Below, piece after piece: positions 35,286 to 48,800 of a stretch of DNA of 64,000 nucleotides. The stretch lies in contig JACAXG010000064.1 of NCBI GenBank assembly GCA_018881555.1, forward strand, positions 4,291,236 through 4,355,235, read 5' to 3'. The position numbers and the translations under genes were made by a program. The stretch's first letter is position 1. Every line of letters starts with the position of its first letter. The stretch comes from Amblyornis subalaris. Taxonomy: Eukaryota > Chordata > Aves > Passeriformes > Ptilonorhynchidae. Below the pieces are notes generated by a model that was given only the letters and a program-made list of their open reading frames with translations, searched no databases and was not told where the DNA came from.

Positions 35286-38200
35286 CTGTGCACACCACGA
35301 GACACCAGCGGGGAGCGGTTATCCAGCAGGGTCCTCTGCATTCCGTCCCTGGAAGCGTCCAAGGCCGGGTTGGACGCGGCTTGGAGCAACCCGGGATAGC
35401 GGAAGGCGTCCCTGCCCGTGGAGCAATCCAAACCGTTCCGTGACTTACCAAGCTACGCTGATCCTGGGATCCAGGTAATTGAGCTTGGATGTGCCCAGAG
35501 CAATCTGCTTGTTCTCCTCCTTATCCGTGGCCTGGACGTTGAGCCTGGCCAGCTGCTCCTCCAGCCTCTGCAACAGCTTCTTCTTCTTCTCCACGTTCCT
35601 GGGGGCAGAGGAGATGTCCTAAAGGCCAGAAATACTCTGGAATGGCAGAGTCAAGGATGCGATTCAACACGAAGCGATTTCCCAGGGATTTGGGCCTGGT
35701 ACGATGCTTTTTTTTTTAAATTAAAAAGCAATAAAAAAATTGCAATTATCACCGCTAAAGATGGGGAAGAACAAAATCCAAATCCAGAAATCATCACCCT
35801 CAAAATCTTGGAATGGGGTGCCCGGAGAAGNTGTGGCTGCCCCATCCCTGGAAGTGCTCAAGGCCAGGTTGGGCTTGGAGCAACCTGGGATAGTGGATAG
35901 AGTCCCCTGAAGGGAATCTTCCAGAATTCCATGGCACAANAAGGACCCAATCCCAAACCTGGGCATTTCTGTGCTGACGGAGCGTTGGGCCACCCCCTCC
36001 CCATCCATGGGCCCCCTCTGGATCCCTCTGCAAGAGAGGATTCCAAGGAAGATCCACTCACGCTTCTGCTTTGGCATCTTTTGTGTCTTCCAACTCCTCC
36101 TCGGCTTTTTTCAGCTCTTCCTGGGCTTCCTCCACTTGTTTCTTCTTGGCCTCGATCTGCGAAGGTGGAAATAAACTCAGACGACCCTTCCAGCCTCCCT
36201 GAAGGTTCCAGCTGCCTTCCCTCTTTTCCTTCCCACACCATTCCCGAATTTCTTCCCGACGCTACTTCCCAACTTGTCCCTGCAGCTTTTTCTGGGCTCG
36301 AGCATTTTTTTAGCACCTTCTAAAATATCATCCCAGCCCGGACGCCACAAACCCTTGGAAAATCCGTTCATCTTCTGCACCTGCCCGAGACTGAGGGACT
36401 TGGGACAGCACCGGAGCCCCGGGAAAAGCTGAGGACAATTAAAAGTGGCAATTTGAGGTCTTTTCCAACTGCTCTTCCTGCAAATCAACAGGAAAAGAAA
36501 TTCCCCTGATCTTGATCCGACTGTGCCAGAGCTGCCATCACAAAAGGCCCCGAGCTTGAAGACACCAAGTGGTGAAAAAAAGCCCCAAATCCATAAAAAC
36601 TCACCCAAATCCCGTGGCGAGCGTGCTCCCTCCAGCATCCGAGCTCACCGNATCCCTCTCCGCCCCCGGGTGTGCACCGATCCAAATCCACCATTCCCGG
36701 GACGTTCCCTGATGTGCTTGACCAGCGCGATCGCTCCAGGCACCAGCCCATCCCAAAATCCAGAGGTGAGATTGGACCTGGGGTCTCTCAGCTGGATCCG
36801 TCTCACCTTCTCCTGGAGGATTTGCATGGATTTGGCGAAGGTTTTTGGCGTGGATCTCTGATGGTTGCACAGGACGGCCACGGCTCGGTTGGCTCGGTTG
36901 TAGGACAGGAGCTTTCCCGCGGCGTTGTCTTCGGCTGGAAATCAACGAAAGCATCGCTCTGTCTCCATCCCAGGAGTTGGGAAAGGCAGGGAACAGAGCA
37001 GAACGACAGGAAGTTGTTCGCTTTTCCCGTCGTTTCTCCAGGCAGAGCAACGACGCTTGNGGAATTCGGCGGAGGACGATCGAGCGTCGCAATCCGGGGC
37101 TGCGGCTNGTCCCTCACGCACCCAAGGAGGCAAAACCAGCAGGAGCAACGCAAGGAAAAGAGGGAAAAATATTCCCATCTTGGCTATCAGTCGGTCAGAG
37201 CACCCCCGAGTTCACCATTTCTCACCAACATTCNCAACCCTGGAAGTTACTCCCGCCGGAGCATCGCCTGTCCCGGTGGGACGTGGGCGGTTTTAGGGAC
37301 CTTGATGGACATTCCCGAGCCTTTTGGGGACAAAAGGTCCCTGGTGACACTCCAAGGGCCGGAAACTCACGGTTGGTGAGGGCCTTGAGCTGCTCCTGCA
37401 GGGTGATGGAGGCGTTGTAGGTCCTGAACACTTTGGCTGTCAAACCATCCATGAGGTGCTGGAGGTGTTTGTTCAGGAAGGTTGTCTGGAGGAGGGAAAA
37501 TAGGGAAAAGAGCGAGGAAATTCACATGAGGAGCTGTAGTGAGAGGAAAAGGAGGAACGGCTTCCGAGTGATAAAGGGTTAGGTGGGATATCGGGAAGGA
37601 ATTCTTCGCTGGGAGGGTGGGGAGGGCCCTGGAATGGAATTCCCAGAGAAGCTGTGCTGCCCCATCCCTGGAATTGTTCAAGGCCAGGTTGGACGGGGCT
37701 TGGAGCAACCTGGGATAGCGGTGGAAGGTGTCCCTGCCCATGGCAGCCTTTAGGGTCCCTTCCAACCCAAACCATTCCCTGATTCCAAGAAAGAGAAGGA
37801 ATAGAACAAGCAGAAGCCAGGACAAAGCTTTTGTTTTTCAGAACATCTTCCCAAGAAACCAAAATTGAGCATTAAAAAAAATAAAGTCCTGCAGCTTGTA
37901 GAGCTACTTGTTGGGTCAGGGCATCATCCACCCAAAACTGCCACAAATTCCACCTAAATCCACAAAAAAAAAAATCTCTGGAAGTCAACAATTTTTTCCT
38001 GTGTCCAAGAAGACGCATCCAGGCATGGTGGACACGGCAGTGCTGGATTAATGGTCGGACTTGATGACCCCAGAGGTCTTTTCCAACCTTAATGATTCCT
38101 GATCTCTCATCCAATATCACATCCCTGTTCTACAGAGGACGTGGGGCTGCNCATGGATCGCATTTCCCATCCTGAGGAAGGCAAGGGAAGAGGTTTTTCC

Positions 38201-41200
38201 NGGAGGGAAGGCAGCACATCCCCTCCGGCAGCCTCTCCCACCTCTGCACAGCCCTGAGGAGCTCCTAAAGCACCAAAAAGCTGAGCTTTGGTACCTCCAG
38301 CAATTCCCCAAATATGGGCAGACCTTCCCAGGCTAAAAAAAAACTCCAAGTGGATGAGCTGGAGGAGGGAACAAGCAGGAATCCACATCCTTAGCAGGGA
38401 CACAGGAAGGCTGGAAAACTTCCCAGCTCCACCCCAGGGCGCACAAAAGCGACAGGGGTGACCCTGCGGAGCAGAGAGCTCAAACCAGGAGAAGGGATGA
38501 GAGCCAAAGGCAACCGAGGGTNNNNNNNNNNNNNNNNNNNNNNNNNNNNNNNNNNNNNNNNNNNNNNNNNNNNNNNNNNNNNNNNNNNNNNNNNNNNNNN
38601 NNNNNNNNNNNNNNNNNNNNNNNNNNNNNNNNNNNNNNNNNNNNNNNNNNNNNNNNNNNNNNNNNNCCCGGGTTTGGATTCTCCTCCCTCGGGGTGCCCC
38701 GGGTTTGGATTCTCCTCCCTCGGGGTGCCCCGGGTTTGGATTCTCCTCCCTCGGGGCCACCGAGGTGGTTTGAAAAGCCTCGAGGGGACGACTCACGGTG
38801 AGCTGGTCAAAGAGGTCATCGCTGGGGTCCTTGTTCCTCGTGAAGAGCTGCAGATTCCTGAACACCTGGAGAGGGGGAAANGAAAGGCCAGGTCAGCGCC
38901 GAGGAATCATTCCCAGACATCTCCCTCATCTCTTTCCCGCTCCAGACGGACTCTGATTCACCCTCGTGTTGGCTCATCCCATCGACCTCCTCAACCTCGA
39001 GTGGGTGTTTCCCCTCATCTTTCCCATCTCTGACATTCCAGGTTTCCCCACAAACACCATTAAAAATCATCTATTCCATGGGAAAAGCCAAATAATTTCA
39101 TATAAATGAGGACATTTCCAGTCCCGACTCCCCCCTGGCCAACCGGGTGGGACTTGTGGCTCGTGGGGTGGGAAAGCTGAAAGCTCTATCCCAAAATTCC
39201 TCCCGTTCTCCAGGACGGGGTCAACAGGGTGTTAAAGCACAGGAGGCGTCTTGGATGCAAATTTGGGATCGGGAAACACGGAGGGAACCCGGATAACCGA
39301 GCGGCCCCTCCGTTCCCGCCCCGCTCACCGGCTTCTCCACGGATACTTTGTTGTAGTAGCGGATGGAGTCTTTTCCAAGGAAGTCGAACTCCACCACGTG
39401 CTCCTGCCCATCCAGCTGGGGGTGCAGCCGGATGTGCTCCACACGCAGGGAGCAGCAGCCGACCGTGTCCGCCGTCTCCCCTTCCTCCTTCTCATTCCCG
39501 GCTCGCAGGGCCAGCTGGAAGGAAACAGGGAGTCGTCCATCCCATCTCAATTCCCCTTTTCCCGGGTTGTTAAAGGGGATGTGGATTAGAGGAGGGAGGA
39601 TCTCCATCCAGAGCTTCATGGAANGGTTTGGGTTGGAAGGGACCTTCGAAATCACCTCATTCCAAGCCNCTGCCATGGGCAGGGACATCTTCCACANGGG
39701 ACAACTTCCACCTCCCACATCTCTGGAAATGTTCAAATCCAGGNTGGATGGGGCTTGGAGCAACCTGGTCCGGTGAAAAGTGTCCCTGCCCATGGCAGGG
39801 GCTTGGAATGAGGTGATCTTGNAGGTCCCTTCCTACCCAAACCATTCCATGATTCCATAATCACCNCCACATCCCTCACGTGGAGCCACCCTGGCTGCTC
39901 CAGCAAACACCAAAGACTACAGGGTGGGGNGGATCAGGGAAGAGAATTCCCAACTTCCATATGGACGGGCTGGGACGAGGCTGTGGATACCTTATCAATG
40001 AAGTAGAGGGCCACCGCTCTTTGCCTCTTCTTCAATTCCTTGGATTTCCAATCGGCTCGGTACTGAGCCCGGATTTTATGGACAACACCCTTGAGGCGCC
40101 GAGCCACCTCGTATTTCTGCCAGTCCTTTTCCCCCTGGAAAGGGAGACCAGGATATTTTCCATTCAGTCTTTATTCCACCCCTACCGCTCAAACCCTGCT
40201 CTGGAATCACCTCCAGCACCTCAATCTTGCTCCAACCCCATTGTTTTCACGGGAAAAATCCACAAAGGGAATAAATCGGAGCGGGAANGGCTCATCCAGG
40301 GTTTCTGTGCCCCGGTCAAACCGTGGCCAAAGGTGGCTCCCTGGACACCAACATGGACCAGCACAGAACTTGCTCAGTTGTGCAGCATTCCCAGTTTTTT
40401 GGAGCCCTGGAAACAGCCTTAAATCCCTTTTCCCTTCCCAGATTGTTCAATCCCACCTCTCCCTACCCTTCACTTCCTGGCATAAATGAACTCAACCCAA
40501 CTCTGGTCCCTGTGGATCCTCTCAGCCCCTGCGGATCCTTGCAGTCCCTTCCTGGCTTCCAACAGCCTTCCCTAGACAACGTGGCACTGGGATGACTTTC
40601 CCAGGAAAACCTGGGATAAATTTGATTCTTAATCATCTCTCCTTTCCCTCTCACGCCTTCATTTTGTTCATCCCCTTTTTAGGCAAGAGCCAAAAAAAAA
40701 CACCAAACAAAACAAAAAGGGGATTTTTTTTTGCTGATATTCCACATCCCNCCTTTCCCTGATTTTTATCCCTGCCCGAGGGCATCATTCCCACCTTCAG
40801 CTTGGAGCTGGGGTTCAGCATGATGTACTTCAAGGTGTTCTGGATGTTCTCCGTCCACGAGGCCAGCCAGGTGACCGTGTTGTCGAAGCGCACCTCCTTC
40901 CACCTGTGGCCTTCCGGGGGCTCGGGAATCTTGGAGTCCCTGTGGGAAGAGCGGGATTAGAGCCCTCAGAGCAGGAAGAAACAGATTGTGAGCTCGACTT
41001 CGGTGAAGTTGATGGATGGCCACCACATTGGAGCATTACTCTGAGAAAACATGGAAAAAACTCCACAAAATGGAATCGCTAAAGTTGGAAAAGTTCTCCA
41101 AGATGCTCAAGTCCAACCACGAATCCATGATTTAGGACCACTAAATCCCATCCCCGAGTGCCACATCCACACATCTTTCCAATCCCNCTGGGAATGGTGA

Positions 41201-44200
41201 CTCCAGCACCGCCCTGGGTGGGTCAAGCCTCTTCCGGTGCTGGACGACCCTTTCTGTGGAGAAGTTTTCCCTCTTATCCAACCTAAACCTTTCCTGGCAC
41301 NACTTGGGNTCATTTCCTCTTCTCCTCTCATTTTTCCAGGAGAAGAGACCAAGCCTTCCCTGGCTGCTCCCTCCTGTGGAGAGCCNGAAGGTCCCCCCTG
41401 AGCCTCCTTTTCTCCCTCAGCCACTCCTGGAACTCCAGACCCTCCACATAACCAGGGATTTATCCTTTGGATGTTGGGAATAACAGGAGAATTTTCAGGA
41501 CTGGTGGGGAAGGTTTTGAATCAAGGTCGCCAGCCGGGACTGGCTTAAGACCAATCCAGCTCAAGCAACTNGGAGGGAAAAACACTCTCAGGATANGGAA
41601 AACAGGGATTGGAGGAGTGGCAAAACCTCATCTCTGGGCAGAGGAAGTGTCCGGCTCATCCCAATCCCAAGGGAAGCCCTACAAGCTTCCAAGGAGAACG
41701 CACNTGCTGCAGTTGATGACCACATCTTCCGGCATGATCCTCTTCTTCAGCATCCCCATTTTGGGATGCTCCCCACGGCCTCGGAAAAGCCCCGGCGGTT
41801 CCGTCTTGAAGTTGCCGATCTTCTCCCGGTGCCCGTCCAGGATGCAGTAGCCGTATTCCTCCTGGATCTTATCCGCCTCCTCCTTCAGCTTCTGGAATTA
41901 GGACGCCGTAAAAGAAAAAAAAATCGGAATGGTTTGGATCGGGAGGGATCTTTAACATTCCAACCGATAAGTCGGAGTGCCATCGTTCCCTTGGAAAGGT
42001 CCACGATCCTCCGGACAGGGAAGGACTCCGAAACACAATCCAAGGATAACCGGCACCGTGCAAAGCCATGGAATGCTGATAAAATTCATGAGGACTGGGG
42101 CGATGGCCACGGAGACAGAGCCGGCCTGGGAATAACACCAGGAAAGATGACGAGGAAAAGCCAAAATTCCCAAAATATGTCATAGGAAGCAGTCCCCACC
42201 TGCTTCTCCTCCTTGGGAAGAGCTTTCCGGGCCTCGTTTTTGTCCACAAAATACTTGTGGATCTCGCTGAAGTCACACTTGTCCAGATCCTTGATTATCT
42301 CCTGCTCCTCTGAGGTCATTTCCTGGGAAAGAGATGGGAAAAGCCAGGAGGCAAAACAAATCCCACACAGAGCTGCTGCTTGGGCCTGCTCTTCTTGGAA
42401 AAGGGAATAGAGAATCACGTTCCGGTTCTTTGGATAAAACACAGTTCTGGGATGGAAAAACCTCTAACAGGGAAAAAATCCCGAAATACAATGGCAGGAA
42501 CAGCACCAAAGGGATTTGGGGGGTGTGAACATGCCCTAAAGGGGGGTTTGGGGTTTTTTGGGATCAGGAGTTTATTCCTGATCCTGGAACTCGTGTCCCA
42601 AACTGATTTTGGAGCTGTTTCCAAGACCCACCACCTGCTTCCATCAGTAAAACTCGGAGGGAGCACAGACAGCAAATCCCAGCCCAAATCCACGACAAAC
42701 GCGGGAATAAATCAGGATTTAGAACCTCGTAATTATAAATAAGGAACAAATCCCCTCCATCCCTCCATCCCAGCCCGGGAATGATGGGTTTAACGGATAT
42801 CAAGGAGCCATCCCAGAGGAGGTACCTTCCTCCAGTCATGGAAAAAGTTGTTCTGGAAGATCTCCTTGGTGGTGTATTCGTGATCCAACATTTTGGCGTA
42901 AAAAGTGGCGATTTCCTCCGTGGCCAGGCTCAGCTTCAGGGGTTTTCCTGGGAAAAGAGGCAGGGACACCTTTCACTATCCCAGGTTGCTCCAAGTCCCG
43001 TCCAACCCGGCCTGGAACACTTCCAGGGATGGGGCAGCCACAGCTTCTGGAGAATTCCTTAGATTTTTCTAAGGATCTTGGATCATTTCTTGGAGGTGGC
43101 AAAGGCACCTCCCTCTCCTCAGATCTTTGGCTGGAGAAATGCAACAAAACCAAGGAATATCTTGGCTCATCGTAGGAATTTCCTGGAAATAGCTTTTTTT
43201 AGGGAAAAATCACCCTGCAGAGATCCAGGGAATGGGAAAATCCTACCTGAACCGCCGGTTTTTGGGATTCCTGGACAGGGAACAGAGCCTTGGAGCAGCC
43301 CCATGACAACCTCCCCCATCCATGGGCCCTTCCTACTTGGGATTATTTCCAGTCCACAAACACTTTTCCACCCAGGAACGGTGACATTTTTTAGGGAAAA
43401 AAGTCAACATCCAAGATCCCAAAGTCCAAAGCCACCGGGCCAGATCCACACAATTTCCAGAGGTGCCTTGGAGGTCACAGAGAAGCTCCAAACCCTGCCA
43501 GGGCTCCTCCTCATGGAGCCAAAATTCCCNACAGCCCCATCCATGTCCCAGCGGTGCCTTTTCCCAAAAGGGCCTTTTTCCAGCTGTAAAAAAGGCATGG
43601 GAAACCCCAGGGAACTGAGGATCANCGAGATCCCATGGGAATGTGATTCCCTCCCATCTCCAGCATCCCTTGGCCAAGGATTCATATCCTTGTTGCCTCC
43701 TTGCCTTGATCCACCAGAAATGAGTTCAGGGATGGAGCTGAGAGCAGGGAACGGNNGGAAACCCAGCAGGAAAACNGGGAGCATCCCGCCNGGGCCACCC
43801 TGAGGTGCTCNAAGGTGCCGTGGGNTGACCCCGGGNACATCCCGAGCTTTGGNNGTTCGATCCTCCAAAATCCCGGAGNGCACGCGACGCGTCAGCCNCC
43901 GGGGCCGCGGATCGGCAAAATCCCGTTTTTCCAGCTCGTGGGAAAACACGGACGAGCCGACAAAGCTCAAACCCAAAACGCGGCTTAACGTGGGAAAAAA
44001 GCAACCCTTGGGATCAGCTCCCCAAAAACCCCGCNACTCCAACCGCGCGCGGGATCCCCCAGCTTTAACCCACGGCTTTTCCGACGGGATATTCCCGTTC
44101 CACGCGGGAAGGGACGACATTCCAAGGCCCAAAGCCGCACCTTCGTAGTAAAAGCGCACGTCCTCGGGCAGGGGCTCGTAGAGGGGCACGAAGTAGGGCC

Positions 44201-45755
44201 CTCGGTGCTCCAGCTGCGTCCATTTCACTCCATCTTCCTTCTTCTCCTCTTCCCACCTGGAATAGAAACACAGGGATCCGCGAGGATATCCCAAACCTGG
44301 CAGCAGGGTCGCCCCGGGGAGATGCTCCGAGCGGTGGGAGCTGGTACAACGTCCAGGGGAAAATCCCGGTTTTTCTGCTGTTGCATCGGTATTCCAGCTC
44401 TTTGAAACGAGGAAAAGGGGAATGGGATCCAGGGAAAAGCGGCTGGAAGGGGGTGTTCGGTGGGGTGGGATGAAGGGATTCANGGGAAGAGCGGAGATAT
44501 CCTAAAGGTCACCTCATTCCAGCACTTTTCCATAGGCAGCGACACATTCCGCTAGTCCNGGTTGCTCCAAGCTCCGTCCAATCCAAGGGATACTTCCAAG
44601 GATTGGGTTTCTCTGGGAAACCTGGGCCTCGTGAATATTTACAACTTTGATTTTAATGCAAATGAGATCCTAAGGAATTTCCCCCCCCCTCTGCCCCGAG
44701 GGAAAAGGATTTGAAAGTCGCTGCAAGTTTGAGCTGGGAAATGAAAACTTCAAAAGAAATTAAATTTAAAAATAATAATTAAAAAAAAATCGTCGAAACA
44801 TCCAATGGGAAAATCAGGAGCAGAACCTGAAAAGAGGGAAAAAAATTCCACAGGTGAGGNGCAGAGGAAAAGCGTTGCTGACAGCAGGGGACAGGCACCG
44901 GCCCCTTAATCCCGGGAAAAAAAAGCCAAGGATTGCTGGGAAAACACAAGAAGATTCCACCCCGAGACAGAAAAATTCCCGTGTCTCAGCCGGCGGCGCC
45001 CCGGAAGTATTTGGGATTTTTCTCCTCCCTGTGGGAAGCGGGGCNGGAATAAATCCCTCGTGACCGAAGGTGCGTTTTGCCATAAAAAAATTAGGAAATG
45101 TTCATGGGAAAGCAAAGTTGTGGGCCCCAAGCAGTGACAAAGCCAGACACCGATCCATGGATCCGATGTCCCCGCATCCCAAAAATCCTTCCCTGCTCTT
45201 CCCAGGGATAGGGGGGGTGGTGGCACCTGAGCTGTGTCCAAGAAATCTAAGGAGGTGGCAATTCCCAAGGGCCAGGGTGCTGCAGGTTCATGGGAATTGT
45301 AGTTCTGAAGGGTTTTTTGGGATGAAATTCCTACGTGCCCAACCCCTCTCCGGATTCAGCCGTTCCAAANGAGGCATTAATTAGGGGAAAAAATATAAAT
45401 TCCCACTTTTCACCTCACTCTGNATCCTTCAAGAGTCACCTCAAAGCTCCAGGTTATCCCTATTTGGGATAATATCCATGGAGCTCCCCCCGAATCGGGG
45501 TTTGCCACAGGCTCCAAAGAAAAGCATCCCAAAAATCCTCCTGCTCCATTCCCGGATCTCGGGGAGCTCTGGGCGAGAGCGACACCAAGTGGTGTCTTCC
45601 AAAACGAATCCAGCATCCATTCCTAGAAAATCTGCATCCTTTCCTAGAAAATCCCTGCCTGGATCATCCCAAAAACGGTGCGGAGGGAAGTGGGGAAGGA
45701 ATTCAGCTCCTCTACAAAATTCCCTGATAAAGGTGCTGCTCTCTTGGAAGATTTA

Positions 45756-45833
<78 letters not shown>

Positions 45834-48800
45834 TCTCCTCCCAATAATTAGGAGCATTTCCCTTCCCGGGATGGGCACCGGGAAAATCCTTGGAGGAGAA
45901 AGAAATATTCCATTTCCTGTTCTAAAAATAGAAATGAAATATATTGTGAAATATTCTCACCCCCTTCCTCCTGGGGGGANTTCAAGGCTCAGGAAAATAC
46001 AGGAAAGCAGCCAAAAAATAGGGATAAAATGGGATTTTCACCGGTTTTCCTGCAAAATAAATTAAAATCCCAATCCCANGATTAGGCCTGCCAAAGGCTC
46101 CCGGGAATTTACCATTTCCATTGGNTTTTGGCCTCTTTTTCCTCTTCCTTCTGCTTTTTAGCCTTTTTCTTGTTCTTTTCTTCCTCTTTCTTTTCCTCTC
46201 CTCTTTCCTTAGATTTCCTTTTCCGGGTTTTCCTCGGGGTTTCCTCCTCTTCTTTTGGTTCCCCCTCCTGCTTTTTCTTCCTGTTTTTCCGCTTTTTCTC
46301 CTTCCCTGCCTCGTCTCCCTTCCCTTCCTCCTCCTTCACCTCCTGCCCCATCCCTGCCCTCGGAGTCTCTCCCAATCCTTCCTCCCCTTCCTCCNTTATT
46401 CCTTTTCCATCTCCACTTCCCTTTCCCACCTTTTCTCCCTCCTCCAGTTCGCTTCCCGCTCCTTNCCCTCCTTCTTCCTTTATTCCTTTTCCATCTCCAC
46501 TTCCCTTTCCCACCTTTTCTCCCTCCTCCAGTTCGCTTCCCGCTCCTTCCCCTCCTTCCTCCTTTATTCCTTTTCCATCTCCACTTCNCTTTCCCACCTT
46601 TTCTCCCTCCTCCAGTTCGCTTCCCNCTCCTTTCCCTCCTTCCTCCTCATCCTTCTCCGCCTCTTGCTCCTCTTCCAGCAATTTTTCCCTCTTTATTTTC
46701 CTCTTCCTCACCTTTTCCACCCCCTCCACTTTCACTTTNTTGGGCTTCTTCGCTTTTCCCCTTTCCCGTTTTTTCCTCCCCTTCCCCCCTTCCCGGCTGC
46801 TCTTCCTTCTCCCTCGTTTGGCTCTTCCCTGTCCCCCTGCCCCATTCCTGCCTCCATCATCCTCCTCCTCGACGCCATCCATCAAATCCCTGGAATTTTC
46901 CTCGAGTTCATCCTTCTTCTTCCTCCCTCTTTTTCTCTTCAATCCCTTTTCCTGCTTCTTTCCTTCTTGTTTCTTCCCTCTTTTTCTTTTGGGAGCTCGG
47001 GAATGCCCTTCCTGCTGCGGGATAGGAGGATCCAGCTCCTTCTCCTCGCTCTCCCTCACAGCTCCGAGCTCCACATCCANAGGATTTCCAGAGGGGGATG
47101 CAACCCCAACGCCAGCACTTGGCTTTGGGACCTGCGGGAAGAGACGTTGGGAAAGGAGAGAGGTTATCCCAAATCCCAAACGAACGGAGGAGATGTAGGA
47201 TTAGGTCCAGGGGGGGACATTCCCTTCCAGTTTTCCTACCCCAATTCCATTCCGGGTTGCCAAGAGCTGCTCTCCCACNGCAGGTCCCGTTCCCTGGGAT
47301 TTGTCCTGGGATCTACAACGACATCACAGCACCAGCATTCCCTTCTTACATCCCAAATTTGGGAATTGCTCCCTCATTTCCCTCCAACCACGGGGGTTGT
47401 GGCAGAAGGAGAAATCCCAAAGCAGCAGGGACAGGCTCCAAGTTGGATTTTATGGAATGAGGAAGCTCAAAGGAGCAGGACCACAAGGGGGAAGTCCCAA
47501 GGAAATATTCCCAGAGAAACCTCCGGGAAAAGGTTTGGAAGATTTGGCAGCACCAACAGCACAAAGGATGGGATCANGGTGAGTATCATGGACACACTGG
47601 AAAAGGAGAAAAATGGGATACAACTCCTAGGACTGCTGGGATGAGCTCCCCCCTTCCAACGGGGAATGGGAAGGGAAGGACANGGAAGCAGCCCCAAGCT
47701 CCAGGACAAGGAGCATCCCAATCCATGACCTCTGCCATCTGTACAGGTGTGGAATCCGGGAATGTTTCCCTGGTCAGCAGAGAGGTCAGGGGAATTTTGG
47801 GAATTTCTGCGGGATTGACAACCGTTATAAGGCATGAACCCAAGGCCTCTCCAAGCCAGGCAGGGAGTTGGGAANCTCATCCTGGAATTGTTCATATTCC
47901 ATAAAAATCAAAGGGAAGTAGAAACGAGGGAATGGCAGCANGGCCTAAACCCAGCTCAGGTCTCCAAGCCTACAACTCCACAGGGTGGGATAGCAGGAAA
48001 AAATTCCCCACTGGAAGGGCGGCCAAGGACTGGAAGAGGCTGTCNGGGTGGGATCACCATCCCTGGAATTGGTCCTAAAACCTGTGGATGCGATTTTTAG
48101 GGATATGGTTTAGTCATGCCAGGTTTATGGTTGGGATCGACGACCTTGGATGTCTTTTCCAACCGTGAGGATTCCATGAGTTCAATGTGGAGGCGATGGT
48201 GTCCCTTTTCCCACAGGGAAATCTGGGGCTTTTCCTTNGGGGTCATTCCCACTTCCCAAGCAAATCCGCTGGTCCATCCTAGGCAAGCCTGGAGCGGAGC
48301 TCAAGGCACAGATCGGATCCGTTCCCTGCCTTTCCCAACTCCCGGCATCCCTCAGCAGGAGCTCTTTGGAAGCACAGCCCTGATCCTGTCCAAAAAAAGA
48401 GCTGGAAATCCAGTTCCCTTCTCCCAGGCAGGATAATGAGGGCTCTTCCTGGATTTCCAAGCGATCCCAAAGAGAGAAGAGCCGCGATTCCCGCTTTTAG
48501 CCAAAGCATCCCGAAATTTCTGCGACAGGAAGCGGAATTTTTGGGCCCTTTCCATAAATTAATTCGGGCTGATATTTCATTCCCAGGCCGTGGGACATCA
48601 AAGCAATCCAGGGAATCCTTCGAGCCGGCTCGGGATGGAAACAAATTCCCAAGAAAAACCAGGAGCCGGATGCTTGTTCCACGCCAGAACACACATTCCA
48701 CAATCCCCACTAAACTCCTTAGGGAAAATCATCCCACAAAACACGCTCGGCCCCTCCAATCCCACGAACAGATCCATGACTCAGAGGGAAAAATCCTTCC

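Noticed and set aside
45478..46065. Open frames encoding poly-Tyr (plus) or poly-Asn (minus)
   Set aside because: They are translations of the (ATT)25 microsatellite within an intron.
46121..47644. 507-codon plus-strand open frame rich in Ser, Phe, Leu and Pro
   Set aside because: It is the antisense of the Lys/Glu-rich TOP1MT exon. Its long openness follows from the purine-rich opposite strand.
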